Source: Carnegiea gigantea (taxonomy: Eukaryota; Streptophyta; Magnoliopsida; Caryophyllales; Cactaceae). From it: a stretch of 64,000 nt of DNA. Positions 11,310 to 23,387 of the stretch are shown here, in pieces (the stretch's first letter is position 1; each line of letters begins with the position of its first letter). The notes under the pieces are model-generated. The model did no database searches. It saw only the letters and a program-made list of their open reading frames with translations, and had not been told where the DNA came from. The stretch spans positions 1,517,317 through 1,581,316 of the forward strand of contig JAKOGI010000026.1 of the NCBI GenBank assembly GCA_029747015.1, given 5' to 3'. Both the position numbers and the translations under genes were made by a program.

Positions 11310-11888
11310 AGTTAACGTTTGGTCATTATCTATATTTATCTAAGAGGGACTATAGCAAATAAAGAGAAGGTGAACATAGAGGCCCTAAGGTTAGCTAGTC
11401 CAAGTGGAAGCATTTTTCTTGATCATCATGATACGCACTCCTAGATTTAAAGTCGAAAACTCTCAAACTAGCACCACCTCTTAAATCACTTAAACTAGGT
11501 CTCATTGACGTCTCTTTATACTTTAAAATATTTGAAATAGCAAGATTGTAGACACATTATTCTTGGACACATCTTTTAGTTTGTATATGGGAAGAAATTA
11601 TATTTGCACTGATAAAAATATACTGACTAAATGTGATTAGTTTACTTTAATTTTTATCCTTAGAAACCCTTATTTTCATGGTGATAGGCTGATAGCCTTC
11701 ATTTAATTGCACCACATCTATCTGTGTAGATTTTGTATCCATTTTACTAGTATCTTTAGAATGGTTCATATACTAGAAAATATATTAAAATGAAAAGGAG
11801 ATGTTATGTTATTTTAGGGAGATGTTATATTTTTGTGAAATGTTGTTTCCTCTATAATATTTGTTGATAGAAATTATTATTGGAACCT
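11310..11888. other. Spacer between MITE and MULE 1
   Basis: AT-rich sequence. No open frame, RNA gene or repeat that I can support. Confidence 0.5.
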
Positions 11889-11897
11889 TTTAAATAA

Positions 11898-11955
11898 CGA
11901 TTTTGCTAATTGTCACCCTTAGGCCGATAGATAATAATGGATAAAATGTAATTAT
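11898..11955 (+). repeat. Left TIR of MULE 1
   Basis: Begins CGATTTTGCTAATTGTCACC. Its reverse complement matches 15301-15359 with few differences and one two-base gap. Confidence 0.85.
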
Positions 11956-12639
11956 ATCAATTTAAATTTCCTATTTGGATTTAAATAAAATTTTGCATAA
12001 TTAAATGATGGAGGGTAAGATAAGATTGAAAGAAACCCGCAGACCCCATCACAACGTTGCAGCCATGGTGCTCCCCTATTCCCAGGGGACACCATATCTA
12101 CTACCCGACCACTGACAACCATTATTACAGCTGCTTGTATAGACTTGTGACATATACTCCTGAAGGAATTCAATTTGCTATATATTAATGATTCTTAAGT
12201 TTATGCTAATAGAAAATGAAAGATCATTAGACTTGACTTTCTTGCATGCAAAATGGCCCATTTTGCAATTGAAACACATTAAACCAAAAAAAAGGAATCA
12301 ATGTTTACTAGAGCTAGAGATGTGAAATTGATTGGTTATACTATTCAAATTTGTTTATATGTCTATAGGTTAAGAGGACATAGATTATGAGTTGTTCAGC
12401 AATTCTATTGAATATCAATGCTGATTTAGTTGAAATCCAAGCATAAACTAAAGAATGTCATTCAGTAGCATATCAATCATGATTCTCCTTTTGAACTAAG
12501 ATCACACTTATATATCAAAGGTGATACATCAGGAATAGAATGCTTGTACTAGCAGAGCAAAGAAAAAAAAAAAAAAAACAAACAGAAAATAAAAACCCTT
12601 TTCATAGGAAATACATACCTAAAATTTCAGGGAGAAGAT

Positions 12640-14990
12640 GGGGTCTAGTCCAATAGCACTAGGTGAGTGTGTGAGACTTTCTGTCTTTTATGTGAGGTGG
12701 TGAGAACATCTTGGTCTAGATTTCCTTTGTTCGGACATGTTGGCTTAGTGTGACCAAGATGCTTGCATACTGAACAACTCTTAGTTTGCATTGTTGCCAA
12801 TTCCTTTCCACCTTTCAAACGCTTCTTTCCTGGACTTTAATTTTGGTGGGCACAAGGTATCATTTCATCCCTCATATTGTCATCGATAAGAAGAGGCTCT
12901 TGTTCTAAAACTCGTTCTGCTACCACTAATTCTGGCTTCTCACTATCTTCTGATGCATCAGAACACTAATAAGAAGGCAAACATGATGGTGGAATTTGGA
13001 AACAATCCTTTTGAATAGACACCCACCATATATGAGACGCCAAAGTATGCCCCCTAAAATTCGAAATTCTTATAGCTGCAATGTGCTATTTTTTGATCCC
13101 AAAACACCTTGCGTTTGCGAGTGTCTACTTCATAGTACCTTGCAGTGAACTGATCACCTTCAATATGATCAAGTAAATATTGGTTTACCCCCTCAAATTC
13201 TTCCTGGAACTTTTTGAAAGTAAATGGTGTTAGAGCTTGAAAAGCTTGTACTTCCAATGGTGACTTCAATTTCAAAAAAGTAGGCCTAATCGTACCTAAG
13301 ATCTTGTTATGTGTACGCTTATGCTATATCTCTTAGGTCATAGCACTATCCATCTAAAATATTATACACAAAAATCCCAATTGTTAATCTTTTGTATGCT
13401 TGAATTTTTCATTGACTAAAACAAGTTATTTACTTACGTTAAAGGATTCAACGTCACTAACCTATTTAAAAAAGGCTATGAAGCTAATATGAAAAGAATA
13501 AACCTCTTGATGAATGCATTTATACTCTCTAACCTGCCTGTGGTTGTCGTCCTAGCCAAAAAAATATTTATGACGATAAGCCGGTGCCCAGAAGCTCCTA
13601 ATTTGATATAGACCTTGGATATGCTTATTACTTCACAAATTATATTTGTTAATAGTTAAAGGCCAATTGGACTCAAATTCCTCGGAAGAGACCATCTTGT
13701 GTAGAACATAAAAGTAACCACAAAATTTTTGATACTCATTACGAAGGAGAGCACTAAACCAACAACTAAACTTTGAGGTTATATGCCATATACATAAGCT
13801 ATGTTTTGTGGTAGAGTTGCGACTGCTTCGGACATCCGTGAATCTTGGTCTATTATGATTGTCTTAGGAGGCTTCATCATGGCAGCAACAAATGTCTACA
13901 CTTGAATTGCAACTTAGCATTAGAATGAAAACTAATAAACACGCAAAGATAATGAATAGAAAATCTATGTGTGTATCAGTATTAAGAAAGGAAAAAAATT
14001 ACCTTCATCAACCACTTAAAAGCAGGTGCAGTTTCATTGAGTAAAAGAGCACGTCCAAATAAAATCATGTTTCCATGATTGTCAATAGTGACAAAATTTC
14101 ATAGGGCATGTCATACGCATTAACTTCAGAAGTGATATCAAACACGACAACCTCATCATAGCTGTTGTCCTAATCAAAACTTTGAGGTGGGCACCAAAAC
14201 AAGTGTTCAAGTCTCTGTTCTTCGTCTAGAGTATATGCGTATTGAAACTTGGAATTTTCTCATTTTGTAACTTAATTTTCTCAACAAGATCCCTAGCATC
14301 ATTAGTTCCAATATTTTTTTCAGCTTAGTAAAAAGATTGCGAATATCTTTCTCGGTGAATGAAAGACCACCATGTTCGACATTCTTTTTAAGTTCTATGA
14401 TTCGATTTATTTGTCGAATGGAGAGTCCTAGTTCATTATATAATAAGATTTCTTTTTCATCATCAAGAGTGATGATTCTGCTCGATGGAAGAAGACACAC
14501 TTTATCAGGTGAAAGCAATGTATGATTGTGCTCTTTGACAAACCTTGTCACATGCCATTCTTCAGGAAAACTCTCAAACAACCTCCATAAAGTGATGTGC
14601 ACATGAGCACTGCACTCTTTGAAGATTCTCAGTTTCTTTGGCCTTTGGATGTATCAAGTTCTTTCATGGGTTTTTTCCTTCCTCGATGGCAAGAAAAATT
14701 ACATCTTGCAATTCTACCTCGATCTTTGCGAATTGCAAAAGCACGCCACTCAGCAGAGTTTTTATAGAACATAAGCTTCTTCTTCTTCAATGTTAAAGGT
14801 TTGCCCAACGAAGGATTCATCATGCTCATCATCTGTAATTTTATTCAAATTGAAATTCATCATGCTCAACAATTTAATTTGCTTGGTTTCTATTTCATTT
14901 AGTAGTGGAAGTTCAGTTTATTTTCCTTCATTAAATCTAGCATGTTGTTTCAAGAAGTTTATATTACTTTTCAGGTAGTGCATGCCACCC
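12640..14990 (-). pseudogene. FAR1/FHY3-type MULE transposase (broken)
   Basis: Reading right to left on the - strand: a FAR1 DNA-binding domain (14832-14500; WRAFAIRKDRGRIARCNF, then EEWHVTRFVKEHNHTLLSP), then the MULE catalytic region (14170-13800; VVVFDITSEVNAYDMP with the first Asp and TIIIDQDSRM with the second). A segment with EVQAFQALTPFTFKKFQEEF (13275-13054) follows. A SWIM-like remnant CSYKNFEF has Tyr for the second Cys. A CCHC knuckle CSVCKHLGHTKPTC lies near 12760. Introns with GT-AG ends are visible at 13896-14002 and 13354-13437. FAR1-family proteins in plants are MULE-derived; here the enclosing TIRs show that the gene is still in its transposon. Confidence 0.8.
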
Positions 14991-15300
14991 ACATCTGTAG
15001 TGCACTAGTCGCCAAAAAGTTTGCGACAGCAAGTTTTAGTGATAAGTGCTATAAATATTGGAGGGAACATGCCAAAACACAAAACAAAAACTTAAAGTGA
15101 AAAAATTGAATAGGAAGCCTGCGGCAAAGTACATGCTTTTGGCTATGCATCCAATTTCAATAAATTAAAAAAGAAAATAGGTACACATACAACTTGAGTT
15201 TAACTAGTTTACTCAAAGAAATTAAATAAGATAAATAAAAATCCCTTTTATCTTACATTTCAAATTCAATTAGATAAGGCTTTATATAAAATAAAAGGAA

Positions 15301-15359
15301 TAATTACATTTTATCCATTATTATATCCATCGCCCTAAGGGTAACAATTAGCAAACTCG
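15301..15359 (-). repeat. Right TIR of MULE 1
   Basis: Reverse-complement partner of 11898-11955, ending ...GCAAACTCG before the target duplication TTTAGATAA. Confidence 0.85.
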
Positions 15360-15641
15360 TTTAGATAATACTACAATTATTGGAAAAAAAAGTTCTACAA
15401 TTTAGTATTATTGAAAATAGTTCCAATACTAAATTTACCTGTTATATATCTATAAGTAAAGGTCAACTTAATATTATATGATGATCTAATCGCATTTTGT
15501 CAATTTTATTCAATATAATTTGAGGTACTTGAAATATAGTACAATGGCTACAGGTTACAAGAAGCCCATCTTGGAAGATTCCAAGACATGTCTGGGTAAC
15601 ACTAGTACTGGCAAGCAAACCACAGATGAAGAAATATTAAT

Positions 15642-15698
15642 GAATTATTATCATAAACCCTCTATGAGTTTTTGTTAATCATTTTTAAACCCCTTGTC
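15642..15698 (+). repeat. Left TIR of MULE 2
   Basis: Starts GAATTATTATCATAAACC. The reverse complement of 19934-19986 aligns with many substitutions beyond the outer 14 bases. Confidence 0.7.
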
Positions 15699-15835
15699 TA
15701 ATTATGTAAGGTGCATGATTGTGTGAGAAAGTGTTAAGTATATATTCCAGTGAGATGTGGGTAAAGGTCAAAAGTACCCTTAGTGTCCTTTAGACCTAAT
15801 ATTTTTAAAAAGGAAAATGATGTTAAAAGCAATGT

Positions 15836-15856
15836 CTCTCTCTCTCTCTCTCTCAC
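15836..15856 (+). repeat. (TC)n microsatellite in the leader of the GRF gene
   Basis: Run of CT dinucleotides, followed by a second CT-rich run near 15875-15890. CT-rich leaders are common in plant 5' UTRs. Confidence 0.8.
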
Positions 15857-16229
15857 ACTTTGTGTATCTGTTCGCGCCTCTCTCTCTCTCCTGTTCGTCC
15901 CCCTCTGTCTTTATCTCTCTGTCATTCCTCTGCGTTAATTCACATGGTTTCGCCATTGTTGTTCCTTTTGTGACCTGTCTAAAGTTATTGAGGAGCTCTG
16001 TTACTCCTGCGCAAAGGAAGAAGGTTAACTGAACTCTGTTCCTCTATTTCTTAAGGTAAGCTTCACCTACCTAAAACTGAAAACCCTAAGTTATGGTTTG
16101 AAAGTTGTTGAGTAATGATGTGGAAGTGTTAGGCAAATTCTGGTTCGGAGGTGGGAATTGAATGCAAAATATTCATAATGACATTAATATTGTGATACTT
16201 GTTGTACCTTGTATTTAATTTGTGCAGCC

Positions 16230-16661
16230 ATGGATGGGAGTTCAAGCTATGGCTCTCACCAAGTTTCAAAATGAAAGGTTCACTGTCCCAAATATAGGGG
16301 ACCGTCTGAAATGGAGTATTGTGTTTCTAGATCTGACAAAAACTTTATGAGGCCATACTATGATTGTGTGAACTGTAGGGCTTTCTTGTTGTGGGCAGAG
16401 GAAGAAGGGAATGTGTTTGGAAGAGCTGCAAGAAGAAGACAAAGAAGCAATGAGCAAGTTAAGCAACATGAAGAACTAATAAGAATCGATGAATTGAATG
16501 TTGTAAAGGAGCAGCTAGCAAGCATGTACAAGGGGATAGCAAAAGGAAGGAAAGAGTCGAAAGCAACCTTAGGAAAGATATATGATGCAATTAGGGTGAT
16601 TATATTATTAGGCATAGGGATCTTATTTGTGCTAGTTGTTACTTTAGCAACCAATGCTTGA
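16230..16661 (+). pseudogene. GRF-type zinc-finger protein with C-terminal membrane segment
   Basis: ATG at 16230 lies just after a 3' splice-like TTTGTGCAG. A GGTAAGC donor at about 16054 suggests a leader exon and an intron at 16055-16226. One in-frame TGA (16272-16274, codon 15) interrupts an otherwise open 143-codon frame. Residues ~20-55 resemble a GRF zinc finger (CPKYRG, NFMRPYYDCVNC, FLLWAEEE), with Tyr where a second Cys is expected. A charged, probably coiled-coil stretch (RRRQRSNEQVKQHEELIRID) follows, then a hydrophobic helix near the end (VIILLGIGILFVLVVTLA). The role within a MULE is unknown. If the frame instead starts at 16311 it lacks part of the finger. Confidence 0.6.
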
Positions 16662-17289
16662 GAAGGAAAAGGAACCTTGTAATGAGGGAGAGTGTTTTGG
16701 AAGAAGATGAAGATGAAATAAAGGGTTGGTATTTGAAGATGTGAATGTAATGTCAAAAGGGATGTACTGTTTGTCATTGTAATGAGTGGGAAGCTGTATT
16801 TAATGTGAAATACAACAAAACCTTTGCAGGTTCAATGTTAATTAACTACGTGTATGTTGTAGTTATTAGCAAGCAAGCTTATACGAAGCCTTGTATATTG
16901 AGTAATAGTGTTAGTAGTAGCTGACATACTTAAAAAAGAGGAAGCATTTATACATTACAAACAGGAGCAATAGTCACTGAGTACATGCTATCAGATGCTT
17001 TACAAGTAGTGGAAGCTACTTAAATACATAAACACTAACCTAAACAAGTCATGACAACTGTCTCCCAGAAAAACATACAACATTGATAGCAAAAAAAACA
17101 CATACAACATTAATAGCCACCAAAACTTTGCTGTTACTAGCTATGAAAGCATCATACCAACCTAACCAAGGCATTTCATATCCTCCCCAAAAAACACGTC
17201 ATTAACAACCACCAAAAGCATGCAAAGTAGTCAAATTGTAGATTAATCCATAATATATAAAAAGTGTCAATGTTGATTCCTCCCTGAAA
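16662..17289. other. Interior of MULE 2 between the convergent genes
   Basis: AT-rich sequence with no supported coding frame. It probably holds the 3' ends of both genes. Confidence 0.45.
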
Positions 17290-19150
17290 ATAATCAAGTC
17301 ATAAGACCTGATTCTTTCCTGAATCAGGGCAATCCTCTTCCTTGGATTCAATTTATGACTGGAAGTGCCTTGCTGGCTCAACCAATAAGCACTACTTATA
17401 TGTCTTGCATTTGTTTTGTGCTCTGCAATGCCACTGGATAGGGGCTGCGATGGAGAAAGAGTTGTAGTGTTGGGAGAGGAGTCTCTAATGGTTAGAGGAG
17501 GTTGAGAAAGACTTTGACCTGTTCTTTGCTTCTTAGCCTTTGATTTTTGAGGTTGAAGCAGTAGCTATCTAGTGAATCTTCTTCAGGAGGTGGAGGTAGT
17601 TGTTACTGTTGTGGGATGTGAATTAGAAGGCCCATGCCCAAGGTCAGTGGACTCCTTGCCTTGTGATGTTGAAGGCCCAACTTCAGATGTGACAACTTGC
17701 TTCCTTAGCCTACCTTTTTTGTTCTTAACTTGGGTCTGGACTTTCTCATCCTAGGCTTTTTCCCTAACAGTGGACAGCCAGCTGAATTGTGGCCCAAGTC
17801 CTCATAATTTTGGCATCTAACTGTTGCTGACCTTTTCCTTTTCCTACCCTCATCCCATCCTCTCCTTCTATCCTGGGTTTTCAGCCGTCAATATTTCTAA
17901 ATACTTTGGCAAGTTCTCATAACCTTCCTTATGTTTCCCCTCAATTATGTTCAATATAATCCTGCTAGCCCTCCTCATAACCTGTAGGTCTCTCAGTACT
18001 CCATGTCTCATCATCAGTAACTTAGCCATAGACTTTACTGACATTGAAGGATAAGCCCTAACATCCGCATACAGCTTCTTAGCTATCCAAGCAACTGAGG
18101 CAGTAAGATTGAATTGAGTCTTAGCACATGAATGCTTTTCAGATGTGGACTTAATCATATAAGAAGGGCCATCTAGTAAAGGAGAAGCATGAATTCTCCA
18201 TTTGTAATTATCCCCACTACAGACAGTAGTAAATCTTTTTCTTTCATTTTAAATGCAATTCACATAAATGCCTTCCTGAACCAAATAGTCCTTAAATATA
18301 TCAAGAAACTGTTTTTTTATCTTCAAACATGTCACCTTCTTTCAGATTCTCAATCACCTTCTGCCTTTCACATTGTGCCACCAGCATACATCCTCTCATA
18401 CCTGTCTATCTCATCCTCACTGCTATGCTCAAATAATTTATCCTCATCAACTACATTGCAATTATCATCCTCTTCATAATCAGAGGAAGAGTCATCTTCA
18501 AAACTATCATCATCACTATCTGTGCCCCCATCTGGGAACACTATTCCATTCCCCTTGTGTATGTGCTCCTCCTTAATCATAATCCCCTTCCCTTTATCAA
18601 CCCTTATTGCAGTTTTAGTAACCCTATCAATTTGTACAGCATGTGGAATTGAGTTACAAACAGTATCAATCAACTGCCCCTTATCTATATTGAGCACAAC
18701 CTCTAATGATGGGAATGGACTGCACTTGTTTCTCAACTCACCTACTGCCTAGACCTCATCAATTGAAGTCACAATATCATCTCACAAGCTATCTTCATGA
18801 TCTATAGGATGCCCTTGAGTCAAATTAGCCACCTCAGCAACACCCCCTTGCCCATTCCTATCCCTATTTCCATCCACATTTCCATCCCCATCAAGTTCTT
18901 CTACTATTTGCCCAATGACAGTGGGCTTGTCCGGACCAACAATGAAAAAAGAAATTTGTTTCCTTCCAGATATTTGCCACTTATCACACAACTGTAACAA
19001 CTTGTTTTCACAATTTATGGGCAATCTCTATTTTGACTTATCTAGAGGGTGTGAGAAAATGGAGAAATACCTCGCACATCTTTCACCTATTTGTTCTTTC
19101 TCAAAGAACTCTTTAGCATCCCTCACCAACTCAATCATCCCCGACTGAGC
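17290..19150 (-). pseudogene. mudrA-type transposase without catalytic core
   Basis: From right to left: a segment with FFEKEQIGERCARYFSIF and KWQISGRKQISFFIVG (about 19130-18900), an acidic spacer (18560-18400, DSDDDSFEDDSSSDYEEDD), then the MULE N-terminal zinc-binding-like part (18158-17868; SEKHSCAKTQFNLTASVAWI and VKSMAKLLMMRHGVLRDL). This ends at LTAENPG, and the next residues in another frame are RRRGWDEGRKRKRSATVRCQ, leading into a CCHC knuckle (RCQNYEDLGHNSAGC). Intact mudrA proteins have the DDE domain and SWIM finger between these two parts. Their absence points to an internal deletion with a junction near 17870. MULE 2 therefore could not move itself. Confidence 0.75.
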
Positions 19151-19933
19151 TCTATCCCTCCATTAACCAACATATCTCCACTGTTTATATCTAAATACTA
19201 CTTGAAACTCAGCGTCCATCTACCAAAGGAGGGCTACAATCCAAATCCAAAAAAAAAAAAAAAAAAAACAAATTAGATACATTTTACAGCCAATCAACAA
19301 CATTAGCTTTCAAAATCAGTCTACATTCAAAAACAATTGTGAACCATATTTATGCCCTAAACTTACCACAACAAGGGAACCCATGTAACTGACCAACACA
19401 CAATTTTATACCTATTTTTTATATATTTTCACATATGCTTCGGTTTCCAAACAAATTTAAACTTTACCATTCAAAAGCCTTATACTTTATAAATTTCAAA
19501 TGTGCACATTACCTGTTTAAAGGCCACAGATCACCAATTGTTCAACTTCAACGCCCTTCAACACAGCAATACTTTGTTTTCCTCAATTTCCTCCAAAAAG
19601 TTCACACTTTGCTTATCGAGTTCTCCCTTACCCAGATTTTAGGGTTTTGAGGCACTTTTGAAGGATGAAGACCACAGGTATCCAAAAATGGCGTGATGGG
19701 AGGAGGAGAGAGAGACAGAGAGACAGAGATTGAGAGTGAGATAGAGTTGCTTTTCAGCTATTGAATGCTGTGGTCAGCATTGAAGCCGCCAAAATTAAGT
19801 CCTCCCGTCCCTTTTTGCAAAAAGTAAGGGTAATTTCGTCCATCTACTATTATCCGGTCAGGTTGTAAGATATTTTCTTACAGACGATCATTTCTTTCCA
19901 ACTAAAGTAAGTCAAATAATGACAAAAAAAGGT

Positions 19934-19986
19934 GAGGGGCATAAATAAAATTTACTTTAAAGTTGGGGGCTATATGATAATAATTC
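19934..19986 (-). repeat. Right TIR of MULE 2
   Basis: Ends ATATGATAATAATTC just before the AAATATTAAT duplication. Inverted relative of 15642-15698. Confidence 0.7.
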
Positions 19987-19996
19987 AAATATTAAT

Positions 19997-20624
19997 TCAC
20001 TATCACCTCTTATTTTAGTATTGATTAATGTAATAATGCCAATTTTATATCAATTCAAGTCTCAAACTTGCACCATGATATTTTTTCATTTAATTAGGCT
20101 TTCACATAATTACAATCGGCATAAGTACAAACTAAAATTTAGGATAAATAATGTAATTAATTAGTATTTAATTAAGTATACTTTGTACCAACGTATGACG
20201 TTGCCAACATAGGTATAATTATTAATGTGTGACCCCGTCAGAAATTAAATATAATTAATATTAACTAATTAGAAGTACAAGTTGGCGAAAGATTCTAGTA
20301 CAGTGCATGTATACATAGCATAAGTGCATGGCAAGGTGCCCTTTAATTTTACAGATTAGATTACAAATTAAACTATGCTTTAAGAAGTTTTTTTTTGCTA
20401 ATAAAAAAAGGAGTATAAAGAATGCTTAATGTCTTCTTAATTAGAATTGCTTTTTACTATGATTATTAATTATTAATTGATTTTGCGTGAAATGCATGAC
20501 GGTGGATTGTGATTACTATTAGCTAATCCGACAACGACTTTTAATCTGGAGATACTTGCGTTATTCCAATATAAAATGAAGGCTTGAAGAGGATACTTCG
20601 GCATCATCATTTGTTCGAATAATT
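19997..20624. other. Spacer between MULE 2 and the SIRE-like element
   Basis: AT-rich sequence with several TTAATTA runs. No gene or repeat boundary that I can support. Confidence 0.5.
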
Positions 20625-20629
20625 TTTTT

Positions 20630-21676
20630 TGTTGAGTTACTCCTAAACTTAGAATAAGTTGAATAATATTTTGATTAAAGATAAAAAAGATAGAAGTAAT
20701 TATGAACCAAATGAATCTAAGTAATGACATTTAAATGGTTGGCAGATTTGAAATGAGCATAATCAAGCAGCCTATTTATACCAAGAAAAACGTGTAGATG
20801 TTTATGAAGAAGATATGTGTGATTTTATTTAATTGATTAATTGCGAAGTTAATCTAGAAAATTATTTAGCTAATCCAAAATTTGAATTTCAAATTTTGAG
20901 GAATCAAATTAATTGATTTATCATGATTTTATCCTCACACGATAAATGTGCTTCTAATCCATGATACTTACCATGTAAAAATGATATGATATGATTTGAG
21001 TCAAATTAAGTAACACTATCCCTTGATTCTAGAATGAATATCTATAATATTTTGCAATAGGAAGGAAAAGATATTATGCAGTTTCATATCAACACAAATC
21101 AGGGCAAAGATTGTTAGAAAATCAAATTAGAATCTGCTGATTAGATTTCAAGGGCTTGAAATGCAATTTCATGATATTCTGGAAAGAATTTCCTTTCTTA
21201 GTAGAATTGGTGCACGACCACTAAAGCCTATAAATAAAGGCCAAATGGGGAAGAACAAGCATCCAAGCAAGTTGCAAGAACATTGAGCTATACATTTGTG
21301 AAATTTACTTTGAGCATTACATTGTGATCAAAACTTGTGAGTGTATTGAAGAATTCTTTATTAAGGAGTGAACTTAGGAATTAGAGTGAGGTCACAACTC
21401 CCCATACTTAAATCAAGAGGTTGATTTTAGTACTTGGTATCTCTAGAATGAGGTAGCTCTGAGAGATTATGAGAGTTCACCTTAATAAAAGAAGCAGAAA
21501 GTTGAATCCTAGAGTTGGATAACTCTAAGCCAGGACCTAAGCCTGATTGAGGCCCAACCTCGTTAAAATATCCTTGAATATTATCTCATTTTAATTTATG
21601 TTCTTGCTTTCAATTTTGTTTTTAAAATTTTTGTGATCACCTTATTCACCCCCTTCTAGAGCGATCTGAATCTTCA
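20630..21676 (+). repeat. 5' LTR of the SIRE-like element
   Basis: 1,047 bp, starts TGTTGAGTTACTCC, ends CTGAATCTTCA. A TATA box (TATAAATA, 21229-21236) is conserved in position in the other LTR. Differs from the 3' LTR by scattered substitutions, a few percent by eye. Confidence 0.88.
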
Positions 21677-21677
21677 A

Positions 21678-21696
21678 TTGGTATCAGAGCAGGTGC
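21678..21696 (+). other. Primer-binding site of the SIRE-like element
   Basis: TTGGTATCAGAGCAGGTGC begins one base after the 5' LTR; matches the initiator tRNA-Met primer site of Copia elements. Confidence 0.85.
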
Positions 21697-21808
21697 TATT
21701 ATTTTGAGACTTAACTATCTAATAACTTCGATCCCGTGGCTAGCTATAATCTTGATTTTGATAGCACCTCTTTTTATGGGTACTAATTATTTTTGGTGAC
21801 AGGAAATC

Positions 21809-22030
21809 ATGGAACTCTATATTAAGTACAAAGATTTAGATCTTTGGGAGATTATCAAGAAAGGTCCCATTATCATTGAAAAATCGAAAGATCAGTTTAC
21901 CAACAATGATTACAAGATGATGTCCAAAAATTCAAAAGCCATTAGTATGCTATACTGTGGCCTTTCTATTGAGATTTGTGAATCAATTTTTCATTGTAAA
22001 AGTGCCAAGGAGATTTGGGATACTCTTTGT
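21809..22030 (+). pseudogene. SIRE-like gag, first part (interrupted by Tekay)
   Basis: The frame opens with MELYIKYKDLDLWEIIKKGP and continues through SKNSKAISMLYCGLSIEI and SAKEIWDTLCK, the UBN2 gag pattern of SIRE-type Copia elements. It stops being colinear at 22031, where the AAATT duplication and the Tekay LTR begin. The reading resumes at 32948. Confidence 0.8.
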
Positions 22031-22035
22031 AAATT

Positions 22036-23339
22036 TGTAACACTCCCGGATTTCTAATTCATTAATTTTGACTATTATTAACATGTATGTCAGTGGAAAT
22101 TCCTAACAGGGTGTTACCGCCGTATTTCCTTTTTGGAAATACCAGGTTGGATACCAAGTATAGCAACTAATACAAAAACCTTCATTAATGCTTCACTCTT
22201 ACATTCTTAAATTTATTTAATATAGTCCAAAAGTTCATAACGATAACGTTCTAGCATGTAACATCCATCATATTAATTTCAGGCGTCCATGCCTCGCTCT
22301 ATGTACAGGTCCCCAGCCCCGTGCATGACTAGATTACCTGAAAAACAAACATTTTATAACAGTGAGATAAACTCAGTAAACAATCACCCCTAACAGTCAA
22401 CTACGCACACAAATTCATTTTGAAAATATTTTAAGGGGTGGGGAGAACAGTAAGACTTCCAAGGCACACATCTCATAATTACAGTCTCTTATGGTTACCC
22501 AACTCAGGAATGTAATTATACTTCAGAATTCAATAGTTTGATCTTAGGTGAGCAACCCCAGTAGGTCTCATGGCCTGCGCTTCCACTTAGCACAACCGCT
22601 TAACTCTTTCCTGACCTACCGCTGCTTAGGCGGTTACCGCTTACCGTTTCTTAGCCTACCATCAATGAGGATGGTTACCGTTAATCCTAGTCCACGCCTC
22701 AGCAGAGCATGTGGCTGCTCACATGCATGTACTAGTTTCCCGGGGAAGGCTAATGGCCCTCAATCAACATAGTCTGTTCAAAACTCACCATATTCAGCCC
22801 TTTTTAGTTAATGATTTCATTTCACTTTACCGACGATCAATTTAACATAAAAAGTTTATTCAGACTCAGTCACTTCCCCTAATAATGACAACACAGCAGT
22901 AATTCGAGAGTTTCCACTAACATAAGCAGTCTCGAATTCATATCATACCAAGTCATGCAGTTTTCAACGAATAGGCACATTCAGATTCACATATCATTGT
23001 TCCTTAAGTACAGTCAATAGGGCAGTTCTTACTAGTTTTTGCGTGTGTCGGGTCACCAAGAATTTTAACTTTCCTGCTACTGACCCCTAGACCCTCGTCT
23101 CATCCCAAGCAAGCCAAAAGAATGATGTTTTAACCACAAAGAAAATCAAAACGACACCAAAGTTCTTACCTTTGATCGGTCTTGGTCCTAAGTTAGTGGA
23201 GTCACCTTCTCCGCCCAAGTTCAATGTTGAGAACGCTAAAAAACATAATAGGTTGTGTATTAGAAAATGCTTTAGTTCATAAATCAAGATTAAAACTCAA
23301 GAAAATGGCAAAAATTTGAGTTTCATGGCTTTCTACCTT

Positions 23340-23387
<48 letters not shown>

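Larger units (their letters stand above)
11898..15359 (-). mobile_element. MULE 1: Mutator-like element with FAR1-type transposase
   Basis: Near-perfect inverted repeats of about 58-60 bp close the element (11898-11955 and 15301-15359). They are flanked by TTTAAATAA (11889-11897) and TTTAGATAA (15360-15368), a 9 bp target duplication with one change. Nine-base duplications and long TIRs are Mutator hallmarks. Inside, the - strand holds an intron-containing gene of the FAR1/FHY3/Jittery transposase type. The gene has several frame breaks, so the element is probably dead. Confidence 0.85.
15642..19986. mobile_element. MULE 2: Mutator-like element with two convergent genes
   Basis: The 10-mer AAATATTAAT flanks both ends perfectly (15632-15641 and 19987-19996). 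The ends are inverted repeats: GAATTATTATCATA at the left and TGATAATAATTC at the right, with diverged similarity for about 55 bp inward. The - strand gene starting near the right end has mudrA-type sequence but lacks the catalytic core. The + strand gene starting near the left end encodes a GRF-type zinc finger with a membrane segment. Two genes converging from opposite TIRs recall the mudrA/mudrB layout of MuDR. MULE 2 lies only 273 bp from the end of MULE 1's target duplication. Confidence 0.8.

Noticed and set aside
15836..15890. CT-repeat ORF upstream of the GRF gene
   Set aside because: Short frame driven by the microsatellite; better explained as a leader.
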